A DNA stretch of 64,000 nt from UBA9339 sp964535195 (GCA_964535195.1 CAZHSI010000001.1:62001-126000), one strand, 5' to 3'; shown: positions 42,539-52,325, numbered from the stretch's first letter. The notes: generated by a model not told the origin, from the letters alone. Numbers and translations: made by a program.

Positions 42539-45148
42539 TTATGTGGAATTTTTGCTCATTTTTTGTAATGCAAACAAAAACTCGAGTGCTTCTTTGGGGG
42601 AGAGGTTGTTGGGATCTATTTGATAAATCATATTGATGAGTTCTTGATATTTATTAACACATTCTTGTTCAGTATTGATCGTGCCAGGTTTTGGGTTGAT
42701 TATTTCGTGTTGAGTGGCGGTAGTAATGGTGCTTTTAAAGTCTGCTGCTTCTGAATAATTTTCTAGTTGCGCTAATTTTTGTTTGGCTTCGTGTATTACT
42801 TGGGGTGGTATCCCAGCAAGCTTTGCTACTTGTAAGCCATAACTTTTGTTGGCTGGTCCATCTTGTACTAAATGTAGAAATACAATGTTATCCTCATGCT
42901 CCATGGCATCCAAATGAATATTAGTAACATGAGGAACAATTTTCGATAAGTGAGTAAGCTCAAAGTAATGCGTAGCAAATAAAGTTAAGGCTTTGATATT
43001 AACTGCTAAATGGCTTGCTGTTGCCCAGGCAAGTGAAAGGCCATCGAAAGTACTAGTACCACGGCCAATCTCGTCCATAAGGACTAAACTATTTTTGGTG
43101 GCATTATTTAAAATATTCGCAGTTTCGGTCATTTCCACCATAAAAGTTGAGCGCCCACTTGCTAGATCGTCAGCTGCGCCAATGCGGGTAAAGATTCTAT
43201 CAATTGGGCCAATCAGCGCCTTTTTTGCTGGCACAAAACTACCAATGTATGCCAGGATAGTTATTAATGCTACTTGGCGCATATAAGTTGATTTACCGCC
43301 CATATTTGGGCCGGTAATGATTAGTAAACTACGGCTGTCATTTAATACAGTATCGTTTGGGATAAAAGGGGTTTGGATACATTGTTCAACTATCGGGTGA
43401 CGACCCGCTTCGATTTGGATACCAATATTATTACTAAACTCTGGTTTTACCAGTTTAAGCGTTAAAGCTTTCATGGCAAGATTATTTAAAATATCAAGTT
43501 CTGCTAGAGCTTGAGTCATTATTTGTAATGGTGATAAATATTCACAAAGTTTATCTAAGATCTCTTCATAGAGCATTTTTTCTAATATCAATGCCCGACT
43601 TTTACTACTAAGAATCTTGTCTTCAAACTCTTTTAATTGCGGTGTGATAAAACGTTCGGCGTTTTTTAAGGTTTGGCGACGGATATATTCTATCGGTGCA
43701 AGCTTTGCTTGGGTGCGACTGATTTCTATGTAGTAACCGTGAATGCGGTTATAGCCGACCTTTAAGGTGGCGATACCAGTGCGTTCTTTTTCTTTTATTT
43801 CTAGATCAATGAGGAATTGATCAGCATTTTTACTTAAATTTCTAATAGCATCTAGTTCTTGGTGATACCCCTCAGCAATCACCCCACCATCACGGATTAG
43901 CACCGGTGGATTTTCGATAATCGCTTTATTTAACAGATGTAAAACCTCAGGAAACTCTTGAATGTTTTGCTGAATTTCGTGGAGCTTGATTGCTGAGGTT
44001 TTGTTAAGTAGCTCATGAATCTTAGGTAATAAAGATAACGTATAGCGTAATTGCACAAGGTCGCGAGGGCGTGCTGATTTTAAAGCCACGCGAGCTAAGA
44101 TTCGCTCAACATCACCAATATTGCGTAAAATATCATAAAATATCTCAACTGTTTGTGATAACTGTAAAGCAACAATGGTTTCCTGACGATCTCTTAAAAT
44201 CTTTTGATTACGCAGAGGACGCTTCAGCCAGCGTCGAAATAATCGACTACCCATAGCTGTTGCGGTAGAGTCAAAGATGTCGGCTAAAGTGTTACTGGTG
44301 CCACCTTGTAAGTTACTTATCAATTCAAGGTTACGTTGCGTGGCAGCATCTAAAATTATGCCATCCTCGTGTCGTTCTACGCTTAGGCCCATGATGTGCG
44401 GTAAAGCAGCGCGTTGGGTGTCTTTAACGTATTGTAACAGACAACCGCAAGCAGCGATAGCAACCTCTAAATCTTCGCAACCAAATCCACTTAAATCTCG
44501 AGTCTTAAATTGTTCGGCTAATAATCTTTCCGCTTGGGTGTGATCAAACTCCCATGGCGAGCGTTTTCTTAATCCAGAAAAATTTAATAAATTAATATAG
44601 GGTGAGTCTTCACTAATTAATAGTTCGGCGGGTTTTAGACGCTCTAACTCGCCAAGTAGTGCTTCTTGATTTAGTACTTGCAGAACCATTAATTTCCCGC
44701 TAGTAATATCTAGTGCAGCAATGCCAAAAGTGTTGTTATGGTAGTGCAGTGCTACCAATAAATTATCTTTTCTTTCCTCTAAGAGCGCCTCGTCAGTTAC
44801 TGTTCCTGGGGTGATAAGGCGCACCACTTTACGCTCTACCGGACCTTTGGCAGTAGCCGGGTCACCAATTTGCTCACAAATTGCCACCGACTCGCCAAGT
44901 TTCACTAATTTAGCTAAATAAGATTCGGCAGCATGGTAAGGGATGCCTGCCATTGGTATTGGTTTACCACCAGATTGACCACGTGTAGTTAAGGTAATGG
45001 CAAGAAGTCGCGCAGCTTTATGCGCATCTTCGTAGAACAGCTCGTAAAAATCTCCCATACGATAGAAAAGGAGCATATGGGGATGCGCCGCTTTAATTTT
45101 AAAATATTGTTGCATGCCGGGAGTGTGGCTGATTTCTGCCATGGTCAT
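42539..45148 (-). CDS. mutS: DNA mismatch repair protein MutS
   Basis: An 869-residue MutS, which recognises mismatches and recruits MutL. The N-terminal mismatch-binding motif is FYRMGDFYELF (Phe-x-Glu); the core and lever domains occupy ~250-560; the ATPase has Walker A GPNMGGKSTYMRQVA, STFMVEMTE, Walker B LVLMDEIGRGTSTFDG and ATHYFELTHL. The length is normal (853 in E. coli). The ATG at 45148 overlaps the sufC stop by four bases (ATGA); an internal ATG two codons on is the alternative. Being the third gene of a sufB-sufC-mutS unit is unusual and suggests translational coupling to iron-sulfur assembly genes. Confidence 0.96.
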   Translation of the reverse strand: MTMAEISHTPGMQQYFKIKAAHPHMLLFYRMGDFYELFYEDAHKAARLLAITLTTRGQSGGKPIPMAGIPYHAAESYLAKLVKLGESVAICEQIGDPATAKGPVERKVVRLITPGTVTDEALLEERKDNLLVALHYHNNTFGIAALDITSGKLMVLQVLNQEALLGELERLKPAELLISEDSPYINLLNFSGLRKRSPWEFDHTQAERLLAEQFKTRDLSGFGCEDLEVAIAACGCLLQYVKDTQRAALPHIMGLSVERHEDGIILDAATQRNLELISNLQGGTSNTLADIFDSTATAMGSRLFRRWLKRPLRNQKILRDRQETIVALQLSQTVEIFYDILRNIGDVERILARVALKSARPRDLVQLRYTLSLLPKIHELLNKTSAIKLHEIQQNIQEFPEVLHLLNKAIIENPPVLIRDGGVIAEGYHQELDAIRNLSKNADQFLIDLEIKEKERTGIATLKVGYNRIHGYYIEISRTQAKLAPIEYIRRQTLKNAERFITPQLKEFEDKILSSKSRALILEKMLYEEILDKLCEYLSPLQIMTQALAELDILNNLAMKALTLKLVKPEFSNNIGIQIEAGRHPIVEQCIQTPFIPNDTVLNDSRSLLIITGPNMGGKSTYMRQVALITILAYIGSFVPAKKALIGPIDRIFTRIGAADDLASGRSTFMVEMTETANILNNATKNSLVLMDEIGRGTSTFDGLSLAWATASHLAVNIKALTLFATHYFELTHLSKIVPHVTNIHLDAMEHEDNIVFLHLVQDGPANKSYGLQVAKLAGIPPQVIHEAKQKLAQLENYSEAADFKSTITTATQHEIINPKPGTINTEQECVNKYQELINMIYQIDPNNLSPKEALEFLFALQKMSKNST

Positions 45149-45885
45149 TTTTCAATCCAACCGTAACCTTTTTGTTCGAGCTCTTGGGCGAGTTCTTTTC
45201 CGCCAGATTTTACAATTTTACCTTTAAATAAAATGTGTACATGGTCGGGAGTAACATAGTTAAGTAAACGCTGATAATGGGTAATTAAAACGATAGATTT
45301 TGTTGGTGAACGTAAAGCGTTAATGCCTTTAGCCACAACTTGCAAGGCATCAATATCTAACCCTGAGTCTGGTTCATCGAGGATGATTAAAGTAGGGTCA
45401 AGCACTAACATTTGTAGGATTTCATTACGTTTTTTTTCACCACCAGAAAAGCCAAAATTAACTGGTCGCTGTAAAAATGCTTCATCGATCCCGATAATTT
45501 TGCTTTTAGTTTTAACTAGATTCATGAAGTCGAAGGCATCTAACTCGTTCAAACCTTGTTGTTTACGTAAGTTGTTCAGTGCGGTTTTTAAGAAAAACAT
45601 GTTATTGACCCCAGCAATTTCGGTGGGGTATTGAAATGCCAAAAATAAACCGAGATGCGCTCTTTCTTCGGGTAACATTTTTAAGAGATTATGTCCTAGA
45701 TATTCTATTTCGCCAGTAACGCTCACAAGGTTTTTTTTGCCGGCAAGGATATTGGCTAAAGTGCTTTTGCCAGAACCGTTAGGTCCCATAATGGCATGAA
45801 CAGAGCCAGGTTTAATCTCTAGGTTAATCCCACAGAGAATCTCTTTTTTATCGATAGATGCATGTAGATTTTTAATTTTGAGCAT
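45145..45885 (-). CDS. sufC: Fe-S cluster assembly ATPase SufC
   Basis: A 246-residue ABC-type ATPase that works with SufB (and normally SufD) to build iron-sulfur clusters. Walker A is GPNGSGKST, the Q-loop FQYP, the signature FSGGEKKRNEILQ (the Lys/Arg-rich version typical of SufC), Walker B LIILDEPDSGLDIDAL and the H-switch VLITHYQRLL. It overlaps the sufB end by 14 bases and the mutS start by four. SufD and SufS do not follow in this operon. Confidence 0.95.
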   Translation of the reverse strand: MLKIKNLHASIDKKEILCGINLEIKPGSVHAIMGPNGSGKSTLANILAGKKNLVSVTGEIEYLGHNLLKMLPEERAHLGLFLAFQYPTEIAGVNNMFFLKTALNNLRKQQGLNELDAFDFMNLVKTKSKIIGIDEAFLQRPVNFGFSGGEKKRNEILQMLVLDPTLIILDEPDSGLDIDALQVVAKGINALRSPTKSIVLITHYQRLLNYVTPDHVHILFKGKIVKSGGKELAQELEQKGYGWIEK

Positions 45886-47329
45886 TAGCTACCCCTTCCA
45901 AACTTACGCCAATTAGTTTATATGCTTCCACAGCAAATTCCATCGGTAATTGCTGAAATACTGAGCGACAAAAACCATTAACAATCATGGCAATGGCATC
46001 CTCTTTGTTAATGTTACGTTGGCGACAGTAAAACAATTGTTCGTCACTGATTTTAGTGACCGATGCTTCATGTTCCACGATCGCGGTTGGGTTTTTTACG
46101 GAAATTTTAGGAAAAGTGTGGGCGCCACATTGATTGCCTAATATTAGTGAATCACATTGGGTATAATTACGCGCGTTATTTGCTCCAGGTAATACTTTGA
46201 TTAAGCCACGATAAGTATTTTGGCCAAATCCAGCAGCAATCCCTTTAGATATTACGATACTTTTAGTATTTTTGCCGATATGGATCATTTTGGTTCCAGT
46301 ATCTGCTTGTTGAAAATTATTTGATAATGCCACCGAATAAAACTCACTAGAAGAATTATCGCCGCGCAAAATTGTACCTGGATATTTCCATGTAATGGCT
46401 GAACCAGTCTCTACTTGGGTCCAGGAGATTTTCGCGTAAGCACCACGGCATTCGCCCCTTTTAGTAACAAAATTATAAATACCACCATTGCCTTCGCTAT
46501 CGCCAGGATACCAGTTTTGGACTGTCGAATATTTTATTTCGGCATGATCAAGCGCAATTAATTCTACTACGGCAGCGTGTAACTGGTGCTCGTCACGTAC
46601 GGGCGCAGAACAGCCCTCTAAGTAACTAACGTAGCTACCTTCGTCAGCAATAATCAAAGTACGCTCAAATTGTCCGGTTTTGGCAGCATTAATGCGAAAA
46701 TAGGTTGATAGTTCCATTGGACAACGCACCCCTTTGGGAATATACACGAATGAGCCATCGCTAAACACAGCTGAGTTTAGTGCGACAAAAAAATTATCAC
46801 TCGAAGGAACTACGGTGCCAAGGTATTTTTGGATAAGTTCAGGATACTTTTGCACCGCCTCAGAAAATGGACAAAAGATAACCCCAGCTGTTTGTAATTT
46901 TTCTTTAAAGGTGGTCGCTACCGATACACTATCAAAAACTGCATCTACCGCAACTCCAGCAAGGGTTGCGTGTTCGCGCAGTGGGATTCCTAGTTTTTTG
47001 TAGGTTTTGATAAGTTTGGGGTCGACTTCATCTAAAGATTTTGGCTGCTCCTTTAAGTGTTTGGGGGCAGCATAGTAAATGATATTTTGGTAATTAATCT
47101 CATCGTACTTAAGTTTAGCCCAGGTAGGCGGCGACATTTTGCGCCATTTCGCATAGGCATTGAGACGCCATGCCAACATAAAGTCAGGTTCGTTTTTTTT
47201 ACGAGAGATTAATCTAATAATGTCTTCGTTTATCCCGGGGGGCAATTCGTCGCTGGCAATATCAGTGACAAAGCCATATTTATATTCTTGGCTTAACGAT
47301 TGTTCTAAGTTTAAGTTCTTGTTTGACAT
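45872..47329 (-). CDS. sufB: Fe-S cluster assembly scaffold SufB
   Basis: A ~485-residue SufB. Characteristic segments are VPSSDNFFVALNSAVFSDGS, FVYIPKGVRCPMELSTYFRI, ISWTQVETGSAITWKYP, GDNSSSEFYSVALSNNFQQA and the C-terminal ISDEQLFYCRQRNINKEDAI; Cys in DSLILGNQCGAHT and the Glu and His of VEHEAS are in the expected cluster region. The start at MSNKNLNLEQ is preferred over an ATG four codons upstream. It begins a sufB-sufC-mutS transcript and is divergent from guaC with about 200 bp between. An iscR-like regulator is not seen. Confidence 0.95.
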   Translation of the reverse strand: MSNKNLNLEQSLSQEYKYGFVTDIASDELPPGINEDIIRLISRKKNEPDFMLAWRLNAYAKWRKMSPPTWAKLKYDEINYQNIIYYAAPKHLKEQPKSLDEVDPKLIKTYKKLGIPLREHATLAGVAVDAVFDSVSVATTFKEKLQTAGVIFCPFSEAVQKYPELIQKYLGTVVPSSDNFFVALNSAVFSDGSFVYIPKGVRCPMELSTYFRINAAKTGQFERTLIIADEGSYVSYLEGCSAPVRDEHQLHAAVVELIALDHAEIKYSTVQNWYPGDSEGNGGIYNFVTKRGECRGAYAKISWTQVETGSAITWKYPGTILRGDNSSSEFYSVALSNNFQQADTGTKMIHIGKNTKSIVISKGIAAGFGQNTYRGLIKVLPGANNARNYTQCDSLILGNQCGAHTFPKISVKNPTAIVEHEASVTKISDEQLFYCRQRNINKEDAIAMIVNGFCRSVFQQLPMEFAVEAYKLIGVSLEGVANAQN

Positions 47330-47533
47330 TTTGGGATACAATGACAGTTTAAGTTACTATTTGCGATATTGCACGATTTTGCCGCCAGTTTCAACAATCT
47401 ACTTTATTTGCCATGGGAAACTCATTGTAACATTCTCCACAAATCAGGGTTCATACCCCAGGCGAAGTCAAAAATTGATTTATAAGGTTTGCATTTTTTT
47501 GCCAAAAATGTATCGTTATTATAAGGAGATAAT

Positions 47534-48589
47534 ATGCGTATTGAAGAAGATTTAAAGCTTGATTTTAAAGATATCTTGATTCGTCCTAAGCGCAGTACTT
47601 TACGTTCGCGGGTTGATGTTGATATTACTCGTGAATATAAGTTCTTGTATGGTGAGCGCCAATGGCAAGGGGTTCCAATTATTGCTTCTAACATGGATCA
47701 TACAGGAACCTTTGCGATGGCTAAGGTTTTAGCTAAACATCAGTTAATTACTGCAATTAGCAAATTTGTCTCAGTAGAAAGCTGGCAAGATTTTACTGCT
47801 AAAAATAACCAGCTACAGGATTATATGTTTGTTACTGTTGGGAGTAATGACAATGATTTCAAACACTTATGCGATGTAATGCAAGTAATAGATTGTCATT
47901 TGATTTGTTTAGACATAGCTAATGGTTACTCCCAACATTTTGTCGATGCTGTAAAAAAGGTGCGAGCGAGATTTCCGAATAAGGTCATTATGGCCGGTAA
48001 TGTGGTGACGGGGGAGATGACCGAAGAGTTATTGCTCTCTGGTGCCGATATTATTAAGGTTGGCATTGGTCCTGGCTCAGTATGTATTACTCGTCGTAAG
48101 ACTGGGGTAGGTTACCCGCAGCTGTCAGCAATTATTGAGTGCGCTGATGCTGCTCATGGATTACGGGGGCATGTGTGTGCCGATGGTGGTTGTACAGTTC
48201 CAGGGGATGTGGTGAAAGCGTTTGCAGCTGGTGCCGATTTTGTTATGTTAGGTGGTATGTTTGCTGGTCACGATGAGTGCGAAGGTGAAGTCTTAACTGA
48301 AAACGGTAAAAACTATAAGCGATTTTACGGGATGTCATCAACTGAAGCGATGAATAAATATGCAGGAGGCATCGCTGATTATCGTGCTAGTGAAGGTAAA
48401 TCAGTTAAGGTTCCCTATCGTGGTCCAGTTGAAAATACAATCTTAGATATTTTGGGCGGTCTTCGGTCTGCGTGTACTTATGTTGGAGCAAGAAAATTAA
48501 AAGAATTGTCAAAATGTACTACTTTTGTGCGAGTGACACAGCAGTTAAATGAAGTTTATGTTTCTCAGGAAATGGAAGATTACAGGTAG
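47534..48589 (+). CDS. guaC: GMP reductase
   Basis: A 351-residue (beta/alpha)8-barrel enzyme that converts GMP to IMP with NADPH, allowing purine interconversion. The loop GIGPGSVCITRRKTGVGYPQ places the catalytic Cys near residue 184; KLDFKDILIRPKRSTLRSR and PIIASNMDHTGTFAMA are GuaC-type rather than IMP dehydrogenase, and no CBS domains are present. AAGGAG lies six bases before the ATG. It is monocistronic or shared with trpS (about 40 bp apart). It complements nucleotide salvage by the 5'-nucleotidase and uridine phosphorylase. Confidence 0.94.
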   Translation: MRIEEDLKLDFKDILIRPKRSTLRSRVDVDITREYKFLYGERQWQGVPIIASNMDHTGTFAMAKVLAKHQLITAISKFVSVESWQDFTAKNNQLQDYMFVTVGSNDNDFKHLCDVMQVIDCHLICLDIANGYSQHFVDAVKKVRARFPNKVIMAGNVVTGEMTEELLLSGADIIKVGIGPGSVCITRRKTGVGYPQLSAIIECADAAHGLRGHVCADGGCTVPGDVVKAFAAGADFVMLGGMFAGHDECEGEVLTENGKNYKRFYGMSSTEAMNKYAGGIADYRASEGKSVKVPYRGPVENTILDILGGLRSACTYVGARKLKELSKCTTFVRVTQQLNEVYVSQEMEDYR

Positions 48590-48629
48590 CTGATATTTTT
48601 CAGAAGTATATTACTTTTTAGGGTTTGAT

Positions 48630-49631
48630 ATGATTACTAGTAAATCTATATTATTTAGTGGCATTCAGCCATCTGGTAACTTGACTCTTGGCAATTATTT
48701 GGGCGCACTAAAAAACTGGACTGAGTTACAGGCTAAATACAATTGTTTGTTTTCATTAGTAGACCTTCATACAATTACCGTACGTCAAGAACCTAAATTA
48801 TTTCATGAGCACTGTTATGATGCCTTAGCTATATATTTGGCAGCCGGTCTTGATCCTAAACATCACCATATTTTTTTACAGTCACATGTTCCTGGGCATA
48901 CCCAACTTGCTTGGATTTTAAATTGTTACGCTTATGTTGGTGAGCTTGGTCGGATGACGCAGTTTAAAGACAAGTCAAAAAAATATGCGGCCAATATTAA
49001 TGTTGGTTTGTTTACTTATCCGGTATTAATGGCTGCTGATATATTGTTGTACCAAACAGCCTTAGTACCAGTTGGTGCTGATCAAAAACAGCATGTGGAA
49101 ATTACGCGTGACTTAGCCTTACGCTTTAATAATATTTATGGTGAGGTTTTTACGGTTCCAGAGATTTATCATCCACCTTTTGGTGCGCGTATTATGTCGT
49201 TGCAAGATCCCACAAAAAAGATGTCGAAATCTGATGGTAATTCTAATGCTACCATTTTTCTACTTGATTCACCCGGGATGATTTTAGAGAAATGTAAAAG
49301 GGCGGTAACTGATTCTGGTAACGAAATTTGTTTTAATGCTAAAGAAAAACCCGGGGTTTCCAATTTATTAACAATTTTAGCGGCAGTGAGTGGGCGATCA
49401 ATCACGGAATGGAGTACTGAGTTACAAAGTAAGGGTTATGGTAAGTTGAAGAATGTTGTCGCTGAAAGTATTATTGAATTTTTATGTCCATTGCAAGAGG
49501 AGTATCATAGGTTGCGTGCTGATCGAGCATATTTAGATGAGGTATTAAAGTGTGGCGCGGATTATGCGACGCGGGTTTCACAAAAAACCTTGCGTAAGGT
49601 TTATGAGGTGTTGGGGTTTGTTTTATTTTAA
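48630..49631 (+). CDS. trpS: Tryptophanyl-tRNA synthetase
   Basis: A 333-residue class I synthetase charging tRNA-Trp. The HIGH-equivalent is in SGIQPSGNLTLGNYLGAL, the KMSKS signature is complete (KKMSKSDGNSNATIF), and VGADQKQHVEITRDLA and MAADILLYQ are family-specific. The length is normal. The gene is followed by a short palindromic repeat region (49655-49745) rather than another co-directed gene at close range. Confidence 0.96.
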   Translation: MITSKSILFSGIQPSGNLTLGNYLGALKNWTELQAKYNCLFSLVDLHTITVRQEPKLFHEHCYDALAIYLAAGLDPKHHHIFLQSHVPGHTQLAWILNCYAYVGELGRMTQFKDKSKKYAANINVGLFTYPVLMAADILLYQTALVPVGADQKQHVEITRDLALRFNNIYGEVFTVPEIYHPPFGARIMSLQDPTKKMSKSDGNSNATIFLLDSPGMILEKCKRAVTDSGNEICFNAKEKPGVSNLLTILAAVSGRSITEWSTELQSKGYGKLKNVVAESIIEFLCPLQEEYHRLRADRAYLDEVLKCGADYATRVSQKTLRKVYEVLGFVLF

Positions 49632-49654
49632 AAATATATCCGTGACACCTAAAA

Positions 49655-49745
49655 ATGCTGGGTTGTCATTGTGAGGAACGAGTAGTGAGTAATCCCAAAA
49701 GCTTACAAATACTGGATTGCTTCGTCGCAAAAAAACGCTCCTCAA
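49655..49745. repeat. Imperfect palindromic intergenic repeat
   Basis: The sequence GTTGTCATTGTGAGGAACGA near 49660 and ACTGGATTGCTTCGTCGCAA near 49710 are the two arms of the GTCATTGCGAG...GAAGCAATCC type of palindrome widespread in bacterial genomes. Only one copy is seen here. Confidence 0.5.
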
Positions 49746-49796
49746 CATCCCCCTTTTTTAAAAATCCTGCATTTTGAAGTATGAGTGCTATATATT

Positions 49797-51173
49797 ATGG
49801 GAAGCTCCTATCTTTTTTACGATATTGAAACCTCTGGGCTGAATAAGTGTTTTGATCAAGTATTACAATTTGCAGCAATTCGTACCAATCTGGAACTACA
49901 AGAATTAGAACGGTACGAGATTTTTATAAAATTAAATCCTGATATCATACCGACGCCAATAGCTCTTTTGGTGCATCAAATTTCTATCGAACAAATGCAG
50001 GGCGGGGTATGTGAATATGAAGCTATAAAAAAGATTCACCAGTTGTTTAATACTCCAGGAACCATTAGTGTGGGCTATAATAGTCTTGGTTTTGACGATG
50101 AGTTTTTAAGGTTTTCTTTTTATCGTAATTTATTTAACCCCTATACTCATCAATATGCCAACAATTGCGGGCGTATGGATATTTATCCGATGGTGGTTAT
50201 GTATTATTTATTTAAACCCGAGATAATGGTTTGGCCGAGTGTTAATGGCACAGTTTCTTTAAAACTGGAACATTTAAATGAACAAAATAAGCTCACTCAG
50301 GGGGTCGCCCATAATGCTATGCATGATGTTGAAGCGACTCTTGGTTTGGCTCGGATCCTAAAAAAAGAAACTGTAATGTGGGAGTATTTGTGTGGTTATT
50401 TTGACAAAAAGATCGATCTTAAAAGATTAGAAAAGTTAACTTTTATTGCTGATACTTATCAGCACGCATTACTTATTGATGGGAGTATTGGCAGTGCTAA
50501 GTTTTATCAATCTCCTGTGGTGAGTTTAGGATTACATAATCACTACAAAAACCAAAGCCTTTGGTTATCCTTAGAAAACGATTTAACTGCTACAGCTTTT
50601 GTTAATCGGAAGCGTTTTGGGGAACCTCCTATATTGTTGCCATTAACTAAACACTTTGGTCGTCATTTATCTTATGAGCGGCAGCAATTGGTGGCAGCGA
50701 AGATTGAATGGTTACAAAAAAACCACGAGCTTTTTTTAGAGGCTGTTACCTATCATAAGGAATACAAATATCCTGAGATTACTGATCTCGATATTGATGC
50801 CGCTCTTTACCAAAGTGGTTTTATTAGCGATGCAGAACGTTTAAAGTGTAACAATTTTCATAAAGCAACTGTGACAGAAAAAATTTCCTGCCTAGAGTGT
50901 TTTGCCGATAAAAATTTACGTACCCAAGCTATTAGGGTGTTGGGACGTAATTATCCAAGTTTTCTTACTAACGAAAAATCCATGTCTGATGAATTTTTTT
51001 CTTATCTTAAAAAAATAAAATCAGGGGAGGGGATGGTTAATTATAAAAATGAGGCACGTTTAACTGCCCCAGTCGCTTTAGCTGAAATAGAAAACTTAAC
51101 TAAAACACATAGTTTAAATAGTACAAAAAAAGCATTGCTTTTAGAGTTAACTAGATATATTCAATTTTGGTAA
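49797..51173 (+). CDS. sbcB: Exodeoxyribonuclease I
   Basis: A ~458-residue 3'-5' single-strand DNA exonuclease. The DEDD catalytic residues begin in YDIETSGLNK (Asp-x-Glu), continue in VGYNSLGFDDEFLRFSFYRN and HNAMHDVEATLGLA; the SH3-like and C-terminal helical domains follow (LEHLNEQNKLTQGVAHNAMH; RVLGRNYPSFL). E. coli ExoI has 475 residues. The ATG at 49797 (MGSSYLFYDIE) is used; an in-frame ATG four codons earlier is less likely. Its last 23 bases overlap the convergent greA. SbcB is largely gammaproteobacterial, supporting the placement. Confidence 0.93.
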   Translation: MGSSYLFYDIETSGLNKCFDQVLQFAAIRTNLELQELERYEIFIKLNPDIIPTPIALLVHQISIEQMQGGVCEYEAIKKIHQLFNTPGTISVGYNSLGFDDEFLRFSFYRNLFNPYTHQYANNCGRMDIYPMVVMYYLFKPEIMVWPSVNGTVSLKLEHLNEQNKLTQGVAHNAMHDVEATLGLARILKKETVMWEYLCGYFDKKIDLKRLEKLTFIADTYQHALLIDGSIGSAKFYQSPVVSLGLHNHYKNQSLWLSLENDLTATAFVNRKRFGEPPILLPLTKHFGRHLSYERQQLVAAKIEWLQKNHELFLEAVTYHKEYKYPEITDLDIDAALYQSGFISDAERLKCNNFHKATVTEKISCLECFADKNLRTQAIRVLGRNYPSFLTNEKSMSDEFFSYLKKIKSGEGMVNYKNEARLTAPVALAEIENLTKTHSLNSTKKALLLELTRYIQFW

Positions 51174-51627
51174 CTTCTAATTGTAGTACCCCGTTAGGAG
51201 TGGTGGCATTGGCAATATCGCCTATTTTTTTACCAACTAGAGCACGAGCAATTGGCGAATTAATCGAGATTTTTCCGGCCTTAATGTCGGCTTCATCATC
51301 GCCGACTAGCTGATAAACATTGGTAACATCAGTGTCGATATTTAATACATGCACTGTCGTGCCGAATACTACGATGCCATGGTGTGGTAATTTGGTAACG
51401 TCAATGACATTGGCGTTCGCTAGTTTTGCTTCAATGTCTCGAATACGCGCCTCAATAAAACCTTGGGTTTCTTTGGCCGCATGATACTCACCGTTTTCAC
51501 GTAGGTCGCCATGAGCGCGCGCTTCCCCAATAGCTTTAGCTATTTGCGGGCGATCTTTGGTTTTGAGTTTTTCTAATTCTTGACGCAAGGTGCTCATGCC
51601 TTTCGTCGTCATGGGAATTTTTTGCAT
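51151..51627 (-). CDS. greA: Transcription elongation factor GreA
   Basis: A 158-residue GreA, which rescues backtracked RNA polymerase by stimulating transcript cleavage. The N-terminal coiled coil contains the acidic tip GEARAHGDLRENGEYHAAKE with the conserved Asp and Glu; the C-terminal FKBP-like domain ends in SPIARALVGKKIGD and QLEVTKIEYI. GAGGA lies seven bases before the ATG. Its 3' end overlaps sbcB tail-to-tail by 23 bases. Confidence 0.95.
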   Translation of the reverse strand: MQKIPMTTKGMSTLRQELEKLKTKDRPQIAKAIGEARAHGDLRENGEYHAAKETQGFIEARIRDIEAKLANANVIDVTKLPHHGIVVFGTTVHVLNIDTDVTNVYQLVGDDEADIKAGKISINSPIARALVGKKIGDIANATTPNGVLQLEVTKIEYI

Positions 51628-51764
51628 ACATTCCTCAATACTCAGTGGTTTCTTGTTATTACGACAAAAATTATACTAAATTTATTATAATTAAACAATT
51701 GTGCAGCTGGTCATAAGGTTCGGGTGCTTTTTAATATAAAGGATGAAGTTCTTTTTGATTTTGT

Positions 51765-51770
51765 TATAAT
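51765..51770 (+). promoter_or_regulatory. TATAAT box just upstream of the 181-residue gene
   Basis: TATAAT ends nine bases before the ATG at 51780, so transcription would begin at or within about three bases of the start codon. No ribosome binding site fits between them, and the -35 region is poor. This suggests a leaderless transcript, if the ATG is right. Confidence 0.4.
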
Positions 51771-51779
51771 ATTTTTACT

Positions 51780-52325
51780 ATGTTTGCATCTGAACCACCA
51801 CAACCACCACCAGAAGATGGCTTTTCTCACAAGCCAATACCAGTGTTGCATCTGCCAACAAGGAAGAGAGAAGAGCTTGTAAGATTTTGGGATGCTGTGT
51901 ATGGGAATGGAGTGGAGGCTCGGACTCGTGAGGAATTGATTAGGGATATTGAGCGAGGGATTATTGTTGGCCTTTATGAGCCTGAGGAGGTTTTTTCCCC
52001 AAACCCTGGTAGTGTTGAAGAGACAAGGGCGTCTGTAACCCCAGTAGAATGGGCTCGTGCACAAGGATGGGAAGATCTTGCGGCAACGATCACGAGACAT
52101 GTTGCTCGTGATCGTGAAAAATCTCCTAGGGAACTATTGGATAGTTTAGGGAAAGAAGCAACTGAAAGAGCTCAATCACCATATGGTAGGCTAAGAAATG
52201 TAGGGCCATTTGATGCTTCTGATTGGTTTAGTGATGAGAGTTATTTTGAATCAAGGACAACCCCGATGGGAAGCAGGAAAAAAAGTGCTTTGGATGCTAT
52301 TTTTCACTGGATAGATAAAAAGTAA
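51780..52325 (+). CDS. Hypothetical Pro/Glu/Arg-rich protein
   Basis: A 181-residue protein of unknown family. The N-terminus is proline-rich (SEPPQPPPEDGF); the middle holds charged helices (TRKREELVRFWDAVYGNGV; ATITRHVARDREKSPRELLD); the C-terminus is basic-aromatic (KKSALDAIFHWIDKK). There is no signal peptide or membrane segment. The base composition looks richer in G and C than its neighbours. It stands alone between greA and the end of queA. An acquired gene or secreted effector are both possible; neither is shown. Confidence 0.5.
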   Translation: MFASEPPQPPPEDGFSHKPIPVLHLPTRKREELVRFWDAVYGNGVEARTREELIRDIERGIIVGLYEPEEVFSPNPGSVEETRASVTPVEWARAQGWEDLAATITRHVARDREKSPRELLDSLGKEATERAQSPYGRLRNVGPFDASDWFSDESYFESRTTPMGSRKKSALDAIFHWIDKK

